From the NCBI GenBank assembly GCA_910586105.1, contig CAJUGU010000036.1, positions 1 through 30,034 of the forward strand: 30,034 nucleotides of DNA, read 5' to 3'. Position 1 is the first letter of the stretch. Each line of letters opens with the position of its first letter. Origin of the DNA: an uncultured Eubacteriales bacterium. Its GTDB lineage: Bacteria > Bacillota > Clostridia > Oscillospirales > Butyricicoccaceae. Shown here piece by piece: positions 1 to 7,900 of the stretch. The notes under the pieces were generated by a model. The model was not told where the DNA came from and did no database searches. It worked only from the letters and a program-made list of their open reading frames with translations. The position numbers and the translations under genes are program-made.

Positions 1-1
1 T

Positions 2-148
2 CTTCTGGTGGATATTCAGGCAAAATTGCAGGCCGGAAAAGGCGCTGGCTATGCCAATGTTAAAATAGGACTAAATCAGAAAGACCCCTTCAGCAAGGGG
101 CGCTGGTTTAGTCCTATTATTATTTTCAGAACAGAAAGCGGTGGATAA
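2..148 (+). pseudogene. Possible 3' remnant of a relaxase-like gene (partial, truncated)
   Basis: An open frame enters from the left edge and stops with TAA at 146-148. Its first residues (LLVDIQAKLQAGKGAGYA) resemble, from memory, a conserved stretch in the C-terminal part of relaxases of Tn1549-type Clostridial elements, where it is followed by ER/EH-W-A and several hundred more residues. Here the match ends after about GYA. The frame then runs through a large hairpin and ends about 30 residues later in unrelated sequence. I read this as a relaxase broken by a junction near positions 52-60, but the match is short and unverified. It could also be the ordinary end of an unknown protein. The intact relaxase of this window is a different gene at 18929-20275. 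Confidence 0.35.
64..118 (+). terminator. Long two-stem hairpin, terminator-like
   Basis: Positions 64-79 pair with 103-118: 12 perfect pairs (AATAGGACTAAA with TTTAGTCCTATT), then four more including one G-T wobble. An inner stem CCCCTT (85-90)/AAGGGG (95-100) closes a four-base loop. The outer stem is AT-rich and is followed by a T-rich stretch (117-126). It could be a bidirectional terminator for the gene entering from the left. Its size and stacked form would also fit a terminal or single-strand-origin structure of a mobile element. Confidence 0.5.
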
Positions 149-256
149 GTCAATAAAACAGGTAAAAATTTGGAATATTTCAAATCAAAACGATTATCAA
201 CGCAACTGGTGCCCCCCCTAACGTCATAACCAATATCATTATAACACAAGCCAAAT

Positions 257-265
257 AAGGAGGAG
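257..265 (+). promoter_or_regulatory. Ribosome binding site of the first gene
   Basis: AAGGAGGAG ends seven bases before the ATG at 273 and fixes that start. The preceding stretch 149-256 contains a run of seven C (212-218) and a -10-like TATAAC (240-245), but I see no convincing -35 partner. Confidence 0.7.
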
Positions 266-272
266 CAATCTC

Positions 273-719
273 ATGAAAGACTTACAGACATTGCTTGCAG
301 AAGCAACCAAACTGAACCGGGAGATCGGACGTATTCTCAAAGCATCCACTTTCAGTGACTACAGCGACCTGAGCGAACTGGACATTGACACTCGCGATGG
401 GGAGCAGATTTTCCTTCGGGATCAGCTGTACCATATCATGGACAAACTGGCCGACGTACAGTCCTGTATTGAATATCTGAACCTTCCGATCGGGACGATC
501 ACCCGCCTGCACCGGAACGATTACGGACAGTACGAGACAACGGAGGGTGACTGCCTGCATTGCGGTTACCCGCTTGAAGCGCTGATCTCAGACGAATACC
601 ATGCTGTTCTCTACTGGGCGCGGACGCGAATAGAACATAACGGCACAGATTATTACCTTGTAAAACACAAAGACATCCCGTTGGACGGCCTTACCGTCCG
701 AATGCGCACGCGCGATTAA
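273..719 (+). CDS. DUF5348-like small protein
   Basis: This 148-aa soluble protein has no signal peptide or membrane segment. Its first half (residues 1-70) is helical and acidic. It begins with a leucine-rich helix and contains a DIMDKLADV-like segment. The C-terminal part (about residues 95-148) contains a CLHCGYPLE motif followed by W-x-RTRIEHNGTDYYLV and DIPLDGLTVR. That pattern resembles the DUF5348 domain found in Clostridial integrative elements near replication genes. No enzymatic function is known to me for that family. The start is supported by a strong RBS at 257-265. It sits ahead of a strong terminator and the replication initiator, so it is probably its own transcription unit. 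The Cys-x-x-Cys pair could bind metal, but this is a guess from two residues. Confidence 0.65.
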   Translation: MKDLQTLLAEATKLNREIGRILKASTFSDYSDLSELDIDTRDGEQIFLRDQLYHIMDKLADVQSCIEYLNLPIGTITRLHRNDYGQYETTEGDCLHCGYPLEALISDEYHAVLYWARTRIEHNGTDYYLVKHKDIPLDGLTVRMRTRD

Positions 720-762
720 AAACAATAGTCTGTGAGGAAGCACGGCACATACAGAGCGGACG

Positions 763-809
763 AAGCCGCCCGGTAACTGACTATTCAAACAGTTACCGGG
801 CGGCTTTTT
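763..809 (+). terminator. Strong Rho-independent terminator upstream of repA
   Basis: A 17-bp perfect stem pairs 763-779 with 790-806 (core AGCCGCCCGGTAACT with its complement), closes a 10-base loop and is followed by a T run. It ends the DUF5348-like gene. The stem itself carries two of the TTACCGG repeats described separately. Confidence 0.88.
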
Positions 810-860
810 CCGTTTTTCAACCATTTCCCCGGCGACTGTAGTTACCGGGACATTACCGGC
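769..860. repeat. Four TTACCGG repeats in the repA leader
   Basis: The motif TTACCGG occurs inverted at 771-777 (as CCGGTAA) and direct at 793-799, 842-848 and 853-859. The last two direct copies are 11 bp apart, about one helical turn, and lie just before the repA ribosome binding site (861-868). Such spacing fits binding sites for an autoregulating initiator, or part of an origin. The first two copies are also explained by the terminator stem, so only the last two are independent evidence. Confidence 0.4.
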
Positions 861-876
861 AAAGGAGGCACGACGA

Positions 877-2022
877 ATGCCATTAAAGTTAGATTATTTC
901 TACGGCAATCAGGCGGAGCAGTACAGTTTTTACCGCATCCCCAAAGCGCTGTTCACGGACAGCCGCTATAAAGGGGTATCTGTAGAAGCAAAGGTGCTCT
1001 ACGGCCTGCTGCTTGACCGTATGAGCCTGTCAGCACGCAATGAATGGTTTGACAGCAACCGCAGGGTATACATTTATTTTACGCTGGAGGACGCGCTTTC
1101 GCAAATGGGCTGCGGCAAGGATAAGGCGATAAAGCTGTTTAAGGAGCTGGACGTTGTAAGCGGCATCGGACTGATTGAGCGCAAGAAACAGGGACAGGGC
1201 AAACCGACGAGGATTTATGTAAAGAATTTCATCATCCCTGAAACGGCGAATCCGCCTGCGCTGCCAGAGCCGTCCGCTGCCCCTGACCCTCCGCCAGAGC
1301 CGGAACCGCCAACGACTCCCGAACCTTCGCCCATGCCGGAGCCTTCCCCTGCGGCAGAAGCGCAGACTTCGGGAAATCAGAAGTCTAAACCTCTGAACAT
1401 TATGGGAATCAAGGCTTTGGAAGAGCCGAACCCTGAATTTCCGGGCAATCCCGAAGTCAAGACTTCTGAAAACCCGAAGTCTGCAATTCGGCAAACCCGA
1501 AGTCAAGACTGCGGAATTCCCGACCCTAATAAGACTGAGAAGAATAATACTGAGTTTAACGAGACTGATCCATCCATCTATCCCCCTACCCCCACGCCAC
1601 AGGCTTCGCCGCCTTTCGAGCAGCGTCCCAACGCACAGCGCCGGAAGCGGATGCTGGAGGAAATCGAAACCTACCGTGAGATCATCCGGGAAAACATTGA
1701 CTACCCGGAACTTCTCAGGCAGTACCCCTACGAGGATGACATTCTGGACAGCTGCGTTGAGCTGATGGTCGAGGTGTGCTGCACACGGCAGGAATTTACA
1801 CGCATTAACCGCAGCGATCTCCCGACCGAAGTGGTCAAGAGCCATTTTCTCAAGCTGACCAGCGATCACATCAGCTTTGCGCTGGACAGGATGAACCAAA
1901 ACCCCGCAAAGGTGGAGAATATCAAAGCCTATATGCTGACCACGCTGTATAACGCGCCCATTCTGATGCCGCAATATTACAGGTCGCTTGCCAGCCATGA
2001 TATCGCACATGGTCTGGTGTAG
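877..2022 (+). CDS. repA: Replication initiator protein A (RepA_N with C-terminal DUF6017-like domain)
   Basis: This 381-aa protein begins with a RepA_N-type winged-helix region (residues about 1-120). Recognisable features are YFYGNQAEQYSFYRIPKALF, a segment KVLYGLLLDRMSLS, and CGKDKAIKLFKELD followed by GLIERKKQGQGKP. Residues about 122-250 are a low-complexity Pro/Glu/Ser linker rich in PEP repeats, ending in NKTEKNNTEFNETDPSIYPP. The C-terminal 130 residues (RRKRMLEEIETYREIIRENI onward) match the domain now called DUF6017 in such initiators. RepA_N proteins start theta-type replication of Firmicutes plasmids and the circular form of conjugative elements. RBS AAAGGAGG (861-868) supports the ATG at 877. 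It heads a run of replication and partition genes; DUF3846, parA and parB follow closely. TTACCGG repeats in its leader may mediate autoregulation. Confidence 0.88.
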   Translation: MPLKLDYFYGNQAEQYSFYRIPKALFTDSRYKGVSVEAKVLYGLLLDRMSLSARNEWFDSNRRVYIYFTLEDALSQMGCGKDKAIKLFKELDVVSGIGLIERKKQGQGKPTRIYVKNFIIPETANPPALPEPSAAPDPPPEPEPPTTPEPSPMPEPSPAAEAQTSGNQKSKPLNIMGIKALEEPNPEFPGNPEVKTSENPKSAIRQTRSQDCGIPDPNKTEKNNTEFNETDPSIYPPTPTPQASPPFEQRPNAQRRKRMLEEIETYREIIRENIDYPELLRQYPYEDDILDSCVELMVEVCCTRQEFTRINRSDLPTEVVKSHFLKLTSDHISFALDRMNQNPAKVENIKAYMLTTLYNAPILMPQYYRSLASHDIAHGLV

Positions 2023-2050
2023 ATTCAGAAAACAAGGAGGAATTTCTAAA

Positions 2051-2512
2051 ATGGCGAAGAAAATCAACATTCTGGTCGTAGAACCGGGGAAAGCGCCGCG
2101 TCCTGCAAGGGTGAAGAACACGCTGCGTACTTTTTCGGAAATCGTCGGCGGATCGATCGAGATGGGCTGCTATCTGCCGCAGCGCGTCATGCTGGTTTAC
2201 CGCGAGAACGGCAAAAACCTCGGCTTGCCGCCGAATCGGGCGAATCCCCGCGCGCAGGATTATATCGCCGGAACGTTTCTGCTGTGCGGTTTTGAGGGCA
2301 ACAGTTTTATCTCGCTGACCCCGGCGCAGCAGCTCGAATTCCAGGAATATTTCGCGAAGCCCGGAGAATTTATGCTGCTCGGCACAGAAACCGTGTGCGC
2401 GGCTCCTGACGCGCTGGCAATGGCGGTGCAGAAGCTGTGGTCGAATATGAAAAACGGCGAATCGGTTGTCATGACCAAGTGGAGCGGTTCGGAACACAGC
2501 ATAACCGCATAA
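2051..2512 (+). CDS. DUF3846 family protein
   Basis: The protein has 153 aa from the ATG at 2051, which has a good RBS (AAGGAGG, 2034-2040). An upstream in-frame ATG at 1988 lies inside repA and has no RBS. The sequence follows the DUF3846 pattern: an N-terminal KINILVVEPGKAPRPA strand, then EIVGGSIE, a strand with VMLVYRENGK, GLPPNRA, and DYIAGTFLLCGFEG followed by SLTPAQQ. The family is common in Clostridial mobile elements beside replication and partition genes. Its molecular role is unknown to me. It is cytoplasmic with no membrane segments. It lies between repA and parA with short gaps, so it is most likely co-transcribed with them. Confidence 0.85.
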   Translation: MAKKINILVVEPGKAPRPARVKNTLRTFSEIVGGSIEMGCYLPQRVMLVYRENGKNLGLPPNRANPRAQDYIAGTFLLCGFEGNSFISLTPAQQLEFQEYFAKPGEFMLLGTETVCAAPDALAMAVQKLWSNMKNGESVVMTKWSGSEHSITA

Positions 2513-2542
2513 AACAATTACGGAATGAAAAGGAGCAATTTT

Positions 2543-3280
2543 GTGAAAATCGTAGCTTTTACAAACCAGAAGGGCGGCGTCGGCAAAACCAACACGACCG
2601 TGAACCTTGCCGTAGGACTTGCCCGAATGGGCAAAAAAGTGCTGATCGTGGACACCGACCCGCAAGGCGACGCGACCAAAAGCCTGGGCTTTGATACGCC
2701 GGATGCAATACCGCACACCCTTGAGACCCTGATGGAGAAATCCATCCGCGACGAGCCGATCACCCCGGAGGACTACGCCGAAACCATCGTACATAACGCC
2801 GAGGGCGTTGACCTCATCCCTTCCAACATCGACCTTTCCGCAATCGAAGTTTCGCTGGTCAACGCCATGAACCGTGAGCAGACGCTGGCTCCCATCCTGC
2901 ACGATCAGCGCAGCTATGACTACGTCCTGTTGGACTGTATGCCTTCTCTTGGCATGATTCCGCTGAACTGCCTTGCGGCAGCAGATCGCGTAATTATACC
3001 CGTGCAGGCCCAATACCTCCCCGCTAAAGGGCTTGAACAGCTTCTGAAAACGGTTGTGCGTGTACGTCGAAAAATCAATCCCCGCCTGGAAATTGGCGGC
3101 ATCCTGCTGACCATGACCGACCCGACCACCCGGCTGACAAAAGAAATCCGCAGCATGATCCAGAGCGCCTATGGCTCCCAGCTTCGGATTTTTTCGACCG
3201 AAATCCCCCGTGCGGTACGCGCCGCCGAAGCCAGTATCGAGGGCAAAAGCATTTTGCCTACGACCCGCGCGGAAAGGTAA
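2543..3280 (+). CDS. parA: ParA-type partition ATPase, C-terminus frameshifted
   Basis: ParA ATPases position plasmid or element copies with ParB. A deviant Walker A motif (KGGVGKT) is at residues 9-15, a DTDPQGD motif follows about residue 37, and LLDCMPSLG marks the Walker B region. I chose GTG 2543 because AAAAGGAG (2528-2534) is eight bases upstream; the ATG at 2525 lacks an RBS. As written the protein has 245 aa and ends GKSILPTTRAER. In the -1 frame the DNA instead continues as FAYDPRGKVTAAYAELAKEVLALE, the expected ParA C-terminus, up to a stop at 3355-3357. A single missing T in the run at 3252-3255 would explain this. The restored frame overlaps the parB start, as expected for a coupled pair. 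The cause may be a real mutation or a sequencing error; I see no canonical slippery heptamer. Confidence 0.9.
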   Translation: MKIVAFTNQKGGVGKTNTTVNLAVGLARMGKKVLIVDTDPQGDATKSLGFDTPDAIPHTLETLMEKSIRDEPITPEDYAETIVHNAEGVDLIPSNIDLSAIEVSLVNAMNREQTLAPILHDQRSYDYVLLDCMPSLGMIPLNCLAAADRVIIPVQAQYLPAKGLEQLLKTVVRVRRKINPRLEIGGILLTMTDPTTRLTKEIRSMIQSAYGSQLRIFSTEIPRAVRAAEASIEGKSILPTTRAER

Positions 3281-3319
3281 CGGCAGCCTATGCAGAACTC
3301 GCAAAGGAGGTGCTTGCAC

Positions 3320-4246
3320 TTGAAAGAACGCACAAAAAAGCTGACCTTGCTCGATGATATTTTCCGCACCGACGAGGAGCGCGCAGCGGACAACGCCGAA
3401 CGCGTGACCACCCTCCCGATGGACAGGCTGCGCTATTTCAAAGAGCATCCGTTTCAGGTACGCGACGACGAGGAAATGCAGTCACTGGTCGAAAGCGTTG
3501 AGCAGTTTGGCGTATTATCCCCCATTCTTGTTCGTCCCGTTGAAAACGGAATGTATGAGATTGTTTCCGGGCATCGTCGCCATCGCGCCAGCGAACTTGC
3601 CAAAGTGACCGAAATCCCGGCGATTGTACGGAATTTGAGCGATGATGAAGCCATAATTTTAATGGTGGACGCCAATTTGCAGCGTGAAAAGCTGCTGCCC
3701 TCCGAAAAGGCGCTGGCATACAAGATGAAGCTCGACGCTATGAAACGGCAGGCTGGCAGACCTGCAAAAGAAAATAGGGGTCAAGTTGACCCCCATTTCA
3801 TAGCAGGAAAATCCAGAGATGTTTTAGCAGAGCAAACAGGCGAAAGTGCGAAGCAAATTTCGCGTTACGTTCGTTTAACGCACCTTACTCCCGAATTGCT
3901 TGACATGACCGACAAAGGAAAACTGGCATTCAATTCTGCGGTTGAACTATCCTATCTCAAGCCGGAGGAACAGGCGGCGGTATTTACCGCTATGGAGCGC
4001 GACGAAGCCGCGCCATCCTTGAAGCAGGCGCGGGAACTGAAAAAGCACAGCAAGGACGGCGAACTGACCGAAAAAGCGATAGATACCGTGATGAGTGCGG
4101 AAAAGCCTGCCGAAAGCAAGGTTGTTTTGCAGGGCGACACACTCCGCAAATACTTTCCCGCCAGTTACACGCCCCGTCAGATGGAGCAGCAGATTTTGAA
4201 ATTGCTGGATAGCTGGTTCCGTCAGAAATCCCGCCCGGAACGCTGA
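3320..4246 (+). CDS. parB: ParB/RepB/Spo0J family partition protein
   Basis: ParB binds a centromere-like site and works with ParA. I chose the TTG at 3320 because AAAGGAGG (3303-3310) is nine bases upstream and the resulting N-terminus KERTKKLTLLDDIF is ParB-like; an upstream ATG at 3290 has no RBS. The protein has 308 aa. The N-terminal domain carries the GHRRHRAS motif at about residue 84 (CTP-binding/arginine patch), preceded by HPFQVRDDEEMQSLVESV and GVLSPILVRP. A helix-turn-helix region follows (DVLAEQTGESAKQISRYVRLTHL). The C-terminal part (SYTPRQMEQQILKLLDSW) is probably the dimerisation domain. I did not find a parS palindrome of the Spo0J type. The gene overlaps the restored end of parA and is followed after one base by the XF1762-like gene. 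Confidence 0.92.
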   Translation: MKERTKKLTLLDDIFRTDEERAADNAERVTTLPMDRLRYFKEHPFQVRDDEEMQSLVESVEQFGVLSPILVRPVENGMYEIVSGHRRHRASELAKVTEIPAIVRNLSDDEAIILMVDANLQREKLLPSEKALAYKMKLDAMKRQAGRPAKENRGQVDPHFIAGKSRDVLAEQTGESAKQISRYVRLTHLTPELLDMTDKGKLAFNSAVELSYLKPEEQAAVFTAMERDEAAPSLKQARELKKHSKDGELTEKAIDTVMSAEKPAESKVVLQGDTLRKYFPASYTPRQMEQQILKLLDSWFRQKSRPER

Positions 4247-4247
4247 T

Positions 4248-4694
4248 ATGGCGAACTTAACACTGGTTCCAGTGACGCTCAGGCAGGCAAACGCATTTGT
4301 CGCGGAGCATCACCGCCACCATAGACCCGTTGCCGGACACAAGTTTTCGATTGGCTGTCAGAAGGACGGCGCACTGGTTGGCGTGGCGATTGCTGGCCGA
4401 CCGGTCAGCCGGTATCTGGACGACGGCTTTACGTTGGAGGTTACGCGGCTTTGCACACTCGGCGACCGGAACGCTTGCAGTATGCTCTACGCCGCTGCCG
4501 CAAGAGCGGCAAAGTCAATGGGCTACCACAAAATTATCACCTATACACTCGATACCGAAAACGGTGCAAGCATCCGCGCGGCGGGCTGGCACTGTACCGG
4601 TCAGGCAGGCGGCTTACGCTGGACAGGCGTGCGCCGCCCTGCTTTTGACCAAAGCCCCGCGCAAATGAAACTGCGCTATGAAAAACTGTTATAA
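4248..4694 (+). CDS. XF1762-like protein (GNAT-type acetyltransferase fold suspected)
   Basis: The protein has 148 aa and starts one base after the parB stop, so the two are translationally linked. Conserved features I recognise from the XF1762 family are AFVAEHHRHHRPVAGHKFSIG, LVGVAIAGRPVSR, DDGFTLEVTRLCT and AARAAKSMGYHKIITYTL, followed by ASIRAAGW. Family members occur in phages and conjugative elements. They show a GNAT-like layout (central VGVA strand, then a helix, then GW near the end), but no substrate is established that I know of. The histidine-rich N-terminal loop is a family hallmark. No membrane segments are present. Function remains unknown; a role in modifying a DNA- or translation-related target is only inference from the fold. 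Confidence 0.78.
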   Translation: MANLTLVPVTLRQANAFVAEHHRHHRPVAGHKFSIGCQKDGALVGVAIAGRPVSRYLDDGFTLEVTRLCTLGDRNACSMLYAAAARAAKSMGYHKIITYTLDTENGASIRAAGWHCTGQAGGLRWTGVRRPAFDQSPAQMKLRYEKLL

Positions 4695-4707
4695 AGGGGG
4701 TGCAAAA

Positions 4708-4941
4708 ATGCACGATTTTACTTTGGATGAGCTGAATTTGCTGTTTTTGTACTATGCGGACAATCGCACTGAGCAAATTGCCAATCTGGAAGAAATGCGC
4801 GGATATCTGCGCGAATACGAAACCGACCTCATGCAAATGACGGACGGCACGCTTGCGAAGCTGCGCGGAATGAGCGACACGGAATTTGCGGACTTCCGCC
4901 GCAGTACAAACTTCGATTTGGAAGCGCTGGGCCATGTTTAG
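4708..4941 (+). CDS. Transposon-transfer assisting protein (TTRAP-like)
   Basis: This is a 77-aa acidic, helical protein. The ATG at 4708 is preceded by AAAGGGGGT (4693-4701). An in-frame ATG at 4678 overlaps the previous gene and lacks an RBS. The pattern FTLDELNLLFLYYADNRTEQIANLEEMRGYL followed by ETDLMQMTDGTLAKLRGMSDTEF resembles the TTRAP family found in Clostridial conjugative transposons. The family name refers to transposon transfer; the mechanism is not known to me. It lies just upstream of the giant methylase-helicase gene, an arrangement consistent with co-expression. Confidence 0.75.
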   Translation: MHDFTLDELNLLFLYYADNRTEQIANLEEMRGYLREYETDLMQMTDGTLAKLRGMSDTEFADFRRSTNFDLEALGHV

Positions 4942-4968
4942 CGGCACGGAAAGGCAGGTGATAGGCAC

Positions 4969-7900
4969 TTGACCAAACTTGAAAGGATCAACGATTTATC
5001 AGAGCAGACCGAAAAGGCGGTCATACGGACACAGGAAAACTGGACGGCCTATCTGCGCACCGCTGCACAGGTTTATAAGTACCCGTTCAGCGACCAGCTT
5101 TTGATCCACGCACAGCGCCCCGACGCGACCGCCTGCGCCAGCATCCAGTTTTGGAACAGGCGCATGAAGCGCTGGGTAAATCGCGGCGCGAAAGGTATTG
5201 CCCTTCTGGACGACAGCGGGGCAAAATTACGGTTGAAATACGTTTTTGACGTGCGCGACACACATCCCATACGCGGTGTGCCGGACCCTTATTTCTGGCA
5301 GATGCAGCCTGAATATGAAAAGCCGGCAATGGAAGCCCTTGCGAACAGTCTCGGCGATTTGTCCCCTGAATCTGCGGATTTCAGGGATTTTTTATACGCT
5401 GCTGCATCCGTTGCGGTGCAGGATCATTTGGAGGATTACCTCAACACGTATGAGGAAGCCCGCGCCGGGACGCTTTTAGAGGAACTCGACGAGGACGCGG
5501 CGGCAGTATTTTTGAGAGACGCAGTGGCAAACAGCGTCGCCTATGCCGCTATGGTGCGGTGCGGACTGGATGCGGACGGCTTTTTACACGGCGACGAGTT
5601 TACCATCGTCTGTCAGCATAACAGCCCCGCAGCGATGCTGCACCTTGGCACGGCAGTCAGCGATATTACCCGCGTTGTGCTGGCTCCCATCGAGCGCACG
5701 GTCAAAAACATAGAGCAGCAGAACCTGTTTGACCTCCGCGAAAAATTTGCAAAACCTGTCATTCCGGGGTATCATAAAGATACCAGAAAACCGGAAAAAC
5801 AGGAGGATGAAAGGAGCAACGAACATGGAGATTACTTATTCGCAGGTGGGGGATTATCGCCTCCCGAACCTGACCCTGCCGGAGCAGCCCGCCGTGAAGA
5901 TCGGCAAATACGGCAGGCTGCGCAAAACCTTCCTCAAACAGCACCGCCCGGTGCAGTACAACGGGCTTATCCTGAGCGTCAAGTTGGACGAGCATCTCGC
6001 GGAGATCGATCGGACGGCACGCCAGCAGGTCGAGCAGACCATGGCGAAACTGCTGAAAACGAATCCCGCGCCGGACAAGATGAGCGACCCGCTGAAGTGG
6101 GTACAGCATCAGAACGCGATCAAGGCGCAGGCGGAGGAGATCGTGATACCGAGCCTGATTTACAGCTGAAAACAGAACCCGAAGCGGAGGATGGACTGCC
6201 ATCTTCCGCTTTTGCTTTGCCCTCTTTTGAGGAGCAGATGGCCTTTTTTGAAATTATTGAACCGAACCTTACGGGGCAGGAATTGGATGCTGTTTTGTCA
6301 GGCGGCACAGGCTTTCAGAACGGAAAGCAGCGCGTCAGCCAGTATTTTTCGGAGGAACATACCGAAAAGGAAAAAGCAAAATTCCTCGCGAAAGAGTATG
6401 GCACGGGCGGTCAGTCATGGACATTCCAGGACGGGACGAACGGCTTCCTGTGGCACGACAGCAAAGGCATTTCCGCAAGCCGCGCAGGGCTGGATTTCAA
6501 TGCCCCGGAGATTCATATTTCATGGGCAAAAGCTGCGAATCGCGTTGCTGAACTGATTGCCAGCGACCAGTACCTGACCGAAAAAGAAAAGGCTGATTTG
6601 CGTTCCAGCCAGACCGAAGAACAGATTTTGGAGCCTGCGCCAGAAGAGCATATACCGACCGTGCGGGAAATCCACGCACAATTCCTTCCGGTTATCGAAA
6701 AGCTGGTGCTGGAGGATGTGGCCTATCAAAATGCCTGCAAAAACTCTGACCCGGACAATGCGTATCTTGAGGGAAACGAAGCCGTCAAACGGGCGGTGCT
6801 GTCTGTCAATGATACCGTTTTTCAAAGGCTTTATTTTGATAATCCGACATTTCACCGCCGACTGCATCAGGATGTCATAAACGACACCTACCCGCTGCTT
6901 GCAGGCTTGCCCCCGGCACAGGAAACCGGAGAGGTAAAACCGGAAGTCAACCTTACACCTAACGTGAAGGCATATTGGGATTTGAAAGCACAATATCCAG
7001 ATAAACTTGTCGGTGTTCAGGTGGGCGAATATATGCTGTTCTATGGTTCGGATGCAGAAGCAGCAGCGCCCGCGCTCGGCACAAAATTACTGGTGCGGGA
7101 GATTCCCGGATTGGGCAGCACCGCCGTTACCGGAAGCCCACACGCATGGCAGGCGACGCTAAAGTACCTTTTGGAGCATGGACAAAGCGTGGTGTTGGCA
7201 CAGCCAGAATCCGGGCAGGGTATCGACGCGCCATATGAAATTATCAAGGAGCGTGATGCAGCAGAATATATCCCCCTTGGCATGGAGCTGAACATTGAAG
7301 GGCATCGGATGAAGGTTGAAGGCGTGGATTTCCAAAATGGAACTGTCAGCCTTTCCAACACAGATTTGCAGGGCAGTGCTCCGGTTCTTCGCGAAGAGCC
7401 TATTCCTTATATCAGGCAATTCGTTGAAGAAGCCCAGATGCGGGAATTATCAAAGTTGGACTTAGCGAGCGCAGGGAAAGCAGAGCCGCCAAATATTGCG
7501 GGCTTTTTGGATAAGCCGCAGCGTGACCCGTTTCGTCCTGCTTATCAGGCAGGCGATACGGTATTTCTGGATGATACGATATTCCGAATAGAAAAAGTCG
7601 GGATGTTCGATGTGCAGCTGCTCGACCCGCAGCTTCGATATCCGATTCTCCGTTCGGAAAACAGGGAAACATTTGAACGGCTTCTGCTAAATGATACGCG
7701 AAATGGCGAAATTACCGAGTTTTTTGCGGCTGACCTTTCCAAAGCAGACGATGCGGATTTTCGAGAAGCGCTGACCAATGGCCTGTGCAGCGACCGCGAC
7801 AAGGCGTATATTTCTGGCTGGATTCGTTCCGGCATGGGAAATACACACCTTGCCGCGCGGCTTTCAGAGACGTTTGCGGGTAACGCAGAAACCATGACGC

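Noticed and set aside
3245..3260. Programmed -1 ribosomal frameshift in parA
   Set aside because: The local sequence (CATTTTG) does not form the usual slippery heptamer in frame, and I see no stimulatory hairpin. A one-base deletion or read error is simpler.
1030..3448. Long minus-strand open frames (1030-2121 and 1922-3448) opposite repA and parA
   Set aside because: They mirror confident + strand genes, have no plausible RBS or family pattern, and reflect biased third-codon positions.
4297..4668. Alternative + frames inside the XF1762-like gene (4297-4668, 4451-4648)
   Set aside because: No RBS and low-complexity Arg/Ala composition. Unlike tnpV, no recognisable family matches them.
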